This document shows, piece after piece, positions 60,429 through 64,000 of a DNA stretch of 64,000 nucleotides (the first letter of the stretch is position 1; each line of letters starts with the position of its first letter). The stretch is taken from assembly GCA_022841905.1 (NCBI GenBank), contig JALHQO010000009.1:100534-164533 (forward strand), written 5' to 3'. Source of the stretch: Hyphomonadaceae bacterium. Lineage in GTDB: Bacteria > Pseudomonadota > Alphaproteobacteria > Caulobacterales > Aquidulcibacteraceae. The notes under the pieces were generated by a model. The model was not told where the DNA came from, searched no databases, and saw nothing but the letters and a program-made list of their open reading frames with translations. A program made the position numbers and the translations under genes.

Positions 60429-62600
60429 CTAGAACCGCGCGCGCAGATCAACACCCACCGTTCGCGGCCGATTGGACGCGATGCGTGGCCGCCCCGGCAG
60501 CTCTGCACCGAGTGAGGGGGTATCGGCGAAGTTTGCATTTTCATCGGTCAGGTTATCGACGAACAACGCGATCTCAGCCCGCCCAATGCGTGTTCCAATC
60601 CGGCCATTGACGAGGCTATAAGAAGGTCTCACGCGCGGTGTTGCGCTGTTGTTGAGCGCACTCGTGCTCTCGCCGACGAAGGCGTAGCTCGCTCGCGCAA
60701 ACCAAGGCATGTCGGCAAGAGTGAAATCATAGTCTACCGAGGCGGACACCGTCCAATCGGGGACTTGCTGAAGACGAGTCCCGGGTTGAACGAACGCCAA
60801 AGGTCCCCCGTCGGTGATGACTGCGTCAGTGTAACCTATCCCCAACCCGAACGTGAGCTGGTCGGTTACATTGGCGCGAAGCTCCAGTTCGAGCGAGTCG
60901 ATTCCCGCAGAGCCCGCGTTCTGCCGAATGACAAAGCCGCAACCGCCTAAACCCACGGCCTGCTGGACATCGTCCCAATCAATATGACTCGCCGTGACAT
61001 TGACGAGCAGACGTCCGTCAAACCACTCCGTCTTAGCGCCCGCCTCGTAGCTCCACAGAGCGTCTGAATCATAGCTCCGCGCCTCATCAGCATTTAGGCC
61101 CAGACCGGCGAGATCAGCCGCGCAGACGGCCTCAGCAATCGTGTTCACGCCGCCAGTCCGGAACCCCCTTGAGGCGCTTAGGAACACCATGGCGTCGTCG
61201 TTGATGTCGTACTGCAAGCCAAACTTGGGATTTGCCCCGCTCTCGCTCTGGACGCCGTCAAATATCGTTGGCACGACAATGAGGCCATCCTGATAGCCGC
61301 CGACGCTCACTTCATTATCGAAGAACCTGACCCCAGCCACGACCGACAGCCGGTCCGTCAGCTGGTAGGTTGCTTCGCCGAACGCCGCTTGCTCTCGAAC
61401 CTGGGTCTCGGTGAGCTGGGTGAAGAGATTGCTGATGAAGACGCCAATGACCACGGGTGGAAAGAACACCTCGGTGGTCGCATCTTGATAGAATAGCCCG
61501 GCGGTGAGCTGCAACGGACCCGAAAAGTCTGAGGTGAAGCGCAGTTCCTGGGACAGGCCTTCAAATTCGCCTTCGGCAAAAATGGTCGCTGGTGTGAGCG
61601 GCGTCCCAACGAATAACGCAGCAATTTCTGACGTATCTTCGGTGTCAAAGAAGCGGCGCTGAAACAGCGACGTTGCGCTCGTGAAGTCGCCAAACCCCGT
61701 CTCATAGTTCGCCGTGAGGGTATAGAGTTCCCAATTGTCTTCGGTCGGTTCCTGGATGTCGAACGGCCGCTCCATGACAAAGTTGGAGGGTTCGACGTCC
61801 CTGAGATTACGGCTATCCCCATGCATTCGCTGGAAAAGAAACCGCGGGGTCACCGTGAGAGCGCCATCCAGGAGACGCGCGCTCATTGCGATTTGTCCAC
61901 CCTGGCGCTCGACCTCATCAACGTCCTCGCGTGTCGTGAACGGCGCCGGCGCTGATGGCCCCGCCACGCGATCCAGGACACCCGACTCTACTTCCGAAAA
62001 TAAGAACGCCCGAAGAGCCAAGCGATCGTCAATCAACGGGAGATTAAAGCCCACAGCCGCCGACGTGTTCCAGCCGCCTTCCTCTGTGGCGGAAACCACG
62101 CCGTGAAGGCTTGTCTCCCGTTGCTCGAGATCGGGCTGCCTCGTCAGCAGGCGTACCGTTCCGCCCATCGATCGCGCGCCGTAGAGCGTGCCCTGAGGCC
62201 CGCGCAACACTTCAATGCGTTCCAGATCGACGACGCGGGGGTCCACACTTCCAGGCAAGGGCGTCTCATCGAGATAGAGGCCTGTTGTATCGGATCCAAA
62301 GACGCCGCGAATAGCAATCGACTGCGCTCGAGGGCCGACGCTGTTCGTATAAGCGAATGACAAGTTTGGCACTTGCGTCGCGTAATCCTGGAAATCGTTG
62401 AAACCGCTTCGCTCAATCTCGGCCGCTCCGAAGGTGGTGACGCTCACCGGCACGTCCTGCGCAGACTCTTCGCGCCGCCTCGCAGTCACGATGATTTCTT
62501 CTGAGCTTGCGCCATCCTGAGCAAAGCTTGGCGTCGGCGCCAATGCGAGCATTAACGCGTTCGCCGAAAGAACGCCGGTCGATAAGAGCTTCCACTTCAT
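60429..62600 (-). CDS. TonB-dependent outer-membrane receptor
   Basis: A 723-residue receptor with the same signal peptide and SSEEIIVTARRREESAQDVP as the one at 56609, then plug motifs IAIRGVFGSD and IEVLRGPQGTLYGARSMGG, and the C-terminal aromatic strand VGVDLRARF. The plug has SIAIRGVFGSDTTGLYLDE, the usual layout. ATG 62600 follows GGGGAGG. It pairs with the GPH transporter downstream. The 22-bp palindrome at 62658 lies 58 bp upstream. Confidence 0.93.
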   Translation of the reverse strand: MKWKLLSTGVLSANALMLALAPTPSFAQDGASSEEIIVTARRREESAQDVPVSVTTFGAAEIERSGFNDFQDYATQVPNLSFAYTNSVGPRAQSIAIRGVFGSDTTGLYLDETPLPGSVDPRVVDLERIEVLRGPQGTLYGARSMGGTVRLLTRQPDLEQRETSLHGVVSATEEGGWNTSAAVGFNLPLIDDRLALRAFLFSEVESGVLDRVAGPSAPAPFTTREDVDEVERQGGQIAMSARLLDGALTVTPRFLFQRMHGDSRNLRDVEPSNFVMERPFDIQEPTEDNWELYTLTANYETGFGDFTSATSLFQRRFFDTEDTSEIAALFVGTPLTPATIFAEGEFEGLSQELRFTSDFSGPLQLTAGLFYQDATTEVFFPPVVIGVFISNLFTQLTETQVREQAAFGEATYQLTDRLSVVAGVRFFDNEVSVGGYQDGLIVVPTIFDGVQSESGANPKFGLQYDINDDAMVFLSASRGFRTGGVNTIAEAVCAADLAGLGLNADEARSYDSDALWSYEAGAKTEWFDGRLLVNVTASHIDWDDVQQAVGLGGCGFVIRQNAGSAGIDSLELELRANVTDQLTFGLGIGYTDAVITDGGPLAFVQPGTRLQQVPDWTVSASVDYDFTLADMPWFARASYAFVGESTSALNNSATPRVRPSYSLVNGRIGTRIGRAEIALFVDNLTDENANFADTPSLGAELPGRPRIASNRPRTVGVDLRARF

Positions 62601-62706
62601 GTCCGCCTCCCCTGCGCGACCGCCACACCGCTTGGCCGTTGCCTTTATGAGGTCATCATTGACCGACCGCTTGGTCAATGCTTAAAAAACGAGAGATGTC
62701 GCCCGT
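62449..62706. repeat. Direct repeat copy B: promoter plus 5' end of TonB receptor
   Basis: Partner of 58605-58861, about 258 bp, in the same orientation, 3.8 kb away. The 22-bp palindrome and ribosome site are identical in both. Confidence 0.8.
62658..62679. promoter_or_regulatory. 22-bp palindrome ATTGACC-N8-GGTCAAT
   Basis: Identical to the site at 58814 and placed at the same 58-bp distance from the receptor start (62600). Confidence 0.75.
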
Positions 62707-62722
62707 TGTACGAATGTCACCT

Positions 62723-63118
62723 CTAAAGCTGGACGAGCGCTTCCCCGGCGATCGTCTGCACGCCCGACTGTGTCGTCACAGCCAGCTTGATGCGCGCTAC
62801 ACGTTCACCGCCCTGATCGAATATTTCTTCTACACGGCCGGTCAGCGTCAGCTTCGCATTCACCGGAGTGATCGCGAGAAAACGGACGGACCAAGTGCGC
62901 AACCTCTCCTGCGGAGCCCACCGGGTCAGCAGGCGTCCGAGGTAGCCAACCGAAAGCATGCCATGCGCAAACACATCTTCGAGGCCGGCGGCGCGCGCAA
63001 AATCGCTATCGATGTGGATCGGATTGGGATCGCCGGATGCGCCTGCGAAAAGCGCCAACGTCGTCCGCGTAATCGGACCGCACTGAAGGGCGGGAAGTTC
63101 TTGGCCGATTTCAACCAT
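62723..63118 (-). CDS. MaoC-like (R)-specific enoyl-CoA hydratase subunit
   Basis: A 131-residue hotdog protein with the hydratase-2 motif GASGDPNPIHIDSDFARAAGL (D30, H35) and FAHGMLSVGYLGRLL. It should hydrate an enoyl-CoA together with the partner whose gene overlaps by 8 bp at 63111. It is the last gene of the unit with the lipoprotein and SCPx-type thiolase at the right edge, as in steroid side-chain clusters. Confidence 0.87.
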   Translation of the reverse strand: MVEIGQELPALQCGPITRTTLALFAGASGDPNPIHIDSDFARAAGLEDVFAHGMLSVGYLGRLLTRWAPQERLRTWSVRFLAITPVNAKLTLTGRVEEIFDQGGERVARIKLAVTTQSGVQTIAGEALVQL

Positions 63119-63548
63119 GGCGCACCACCAATGTCGTCAACAGCCGCCCACGTCGTTGTTCGCCCACAAAGGCGTCGGTCGCCCGCTCGACGAATTCCAG
63201 CGCACCGCCGCGCTTTTCGTAAATCTCGGTGATCGCCGATTTAAGCGTCAGCGTCTCACCGGCAAAGACTAATCCATCATGCTCGAAGCGCTGCTCACCA
63301 TGCAGGATCTTACTGAGATCAACGCCAAGGTCGACGACCCAAGGATGATCGGCCTCAGCGAAGAGCAATAAAGAGAAGAGATAGCTCGGCGGCACAACAA
63401 GATCCGGATGCCCGTGCTGGCGCGCCGCTTCGACGTCAAAATAGAGGGAATTGGTTTCGCCAATCGAGCGGGCAAAGGCGCTAAGTGGCCCGCGTTCGAC
63501 CAATATCGATCGAGACTGAGTTCGGCCGATCAAGTCACGGCTGATCAA
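63111..63548 (-). CDS. MaoC N-terminal-like (FAS1-like) hotdog dehydratase subunit
   Basis: A 145-residue hotdog protein with VERGPLSAFARSIGETNSLYFD, VPPSYLFSLLLF and LHGEQRFEHDGLVFAGETL, the pattern of the non-catalytic half of two-gene MaoC hydratases. It starts with TTG 63548, overlapping the lipoprotein stop (TTGA), with GGGGAGAG upstream. The pair mirrors that at 10674-11521. Confidence 0.8.
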   Translation of the reverse strand: MISRDLIGRTQSRSILVERGPLSAFARSIGETNSLYFDVEAARQHGHPDLVVPPSYLFSLLLFAEADHPWVVDLGVDLSKILHGEQRFEHDGLVFAGETLTLKSAITEIYEKRGGALEFVERATDAFVGEQRRGRLLTTLVVRHG

Positions 63549-63907
63549 GGCTCTCTCCCCGCTCTCAGTGTGACTGAATAGGTCGATCCGTCAGATGTGG
63601 TCTGCGTCCAGGTGTCTCCAACCGATTTTCCATCGACGTAATGTGCACAGGCGCGCGTGCCGCCCGCTGGCGTCCTGCAGATCTGATCGCCATCGACCTC
63701 GAACACGCCGCTCACCACGACGCCGTCGCGATTGATGAGCGAGTATGTTCCATCACGATTGAAATAGTAGCGCGCCTCGACCCCGTTCGCGAGCGTCACC
63801 ACCATGGTGTTGCCGTACGCACTTTCGATCGTGTCGGGGTGATTGGCTGATGCGCAGGCCGCGAGTGCCAGCGACGCGACGAGGATAAGAGCTTGCAGCT
63901 TGCGCAT
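63545..63907 (-). CDS. Small predicted lipoprotein
   Basis: A 120-residue protein with a lipoprotein signal peptide (MRKLQALILVASLALAAC, lipobox L-A-A-C18). The mature part is beta-rich (MVVTLANGVEARYYFNRDG, VVVSGVFEVDG) with two further cysteines. No family is recognised. It should be anchored in the inner or outer membrane facing the periplasm. Its position between the SCPx-type thiolase and the MaoC pair, coupled by TTGA, is unusual because the neighbours are cytoplasmic. Confidence 0.75.
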   Translation of the reverse strand: MRKLQALILVASLALAACASANHPDTIESAYGNTMVVTLANGVEARYYFNRDGTYSLINRDGVVVSGVFEVDGDQICRTPAGGTRACAHYVDGKSVGDTWTQTTSDGSTYSVTLRAGREP

Positions 63908-63912
63908 TGCCT

Positions 63913-64000
63913 CTACGCCGGCCGGTACAAGCTGACGACGCAGGCGCCGCCAAGGCCGAGATTATGTTGCAGTGCTGTGCGCGCACCTTCGACTTGGCGG
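63913..64000 (-). CDS. SCPx/lipid-transfer-type thiolase (C-terminal end only)
   Basis: Only the last 28 codons are visible, reading QVEGARTALQHNLGLGGACV and ending VVSLYRPA before the stop at 63913. The QHNLGLGGA-VV-LY ending is typical of non-specific lipid-transfer/SCPx thiolases. Such thiolase-like aldolases remove side chains of steroid CoA esters together with MaoC-type partners. The 5-bp gap to the lipoprotein gene suggests an operon with it and the MaoC pair. Confidence 0.7.
   Translation of the reverse strand, partial: RQVEGARTALQHNLGLGGACVVSLYRPA

Overview
The window looks like a catabolic region from the chromosome (or a large plasmid) of a GC-rich alphaproteobacterium, probably of the sphingomonad/caulobacterial kind. 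The evidence is indirect: three TonB-dependent receptors with the usual EEIIVTARRR plug start, many PhyH, SDR, acyl-CoA dehydrogenase and crotonase genes, a ParB-type DNA methylase paired with a DUF5681 protein, and a degraded serine recombinase. No rRNA, tRNA or CRISPR array was seen.

Layout: 1-2451 (minus) is the cofactor F420 pair npdG-fbiC, with fbiC cut by the left edge. 2659-5025 (plus) is an acyl-CoA dehydrogenase plus an erythromycin-esterase-family protein. 9806-5022 (minus) is a six-gene unit: PhyH, VOC, F420/flavin luciferase-like oxidoreductase, CMD-like, SDR, PhyH. 10674-12716 (plus) is two hotdog dehydratases and an acyl-CoA dehydrogenase. 18551-12713 (minus) is a beta-oxidation operon (ligase, thiolase, hydratase/dehydrogenase, IclR regulator). 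19275 is a TetR regulator. 20270-22978 (plus) is SDR, Old Yellow Enzyme and an F420-dependent reductase homologue. 25739-22975 (minus) is crotonase, racemase and acyl-CoA dehydrogenase. 29836-26581 (minus) is SDR, a 3-ketosteroid-dehydrogenase-like flavoprotein and a CMD-like protein, behind a TonB receptor (32081-29931). 33950-40854 (plus) is a six-gene operon (amidohydrolase, crotonase, ligase, two-subunit acyl-CoA dehydrogenase, crotonase). 44264-40859 (minus) is hydrolase, Baeyer-Villiger monooxygenase and SDR. 47694-45231 (minus) is VOC, aldo-keto reductase, VOC. 47847 is a spinster-like MFS transporter.

49354-52843 is a remnant mobile island (broken serine recombinase, a CCCTGC/GCAGGG-rich non-coding stretch, ParB-methylase, DUF5681). 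To its right, 58756-52894 (minus) holds a TonB receptor, two class C26 gamma-glutamyl-type hydrolases, an M81 (MlrC-like) peptidase and a SnoaL-RidA fusion. 62600-59062 (minus) is another TonB receptor with a GPH transporter. The right edge carries a MaoC pair, a small lipoprotein and the end of an SCPx-type thiolase.

Taken together the genes suggest uptake through the outer membrane, followed by oxidation, CoA activation and beta-oxidation of a polycyclic or isoprenoid-type ketone/acid, with F420-linked redox steps. The substrate is inferred, not proven. The most striking pattern is a short palindrome, C-N-A-N-C-G-N-T-N-G, that recurs in nearly every divergent or operon-leading promoter of the window, including that of the TetR gene and of two of the TonB receptors as a 22-bp extended form. 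This suggests one dispersed regulon.
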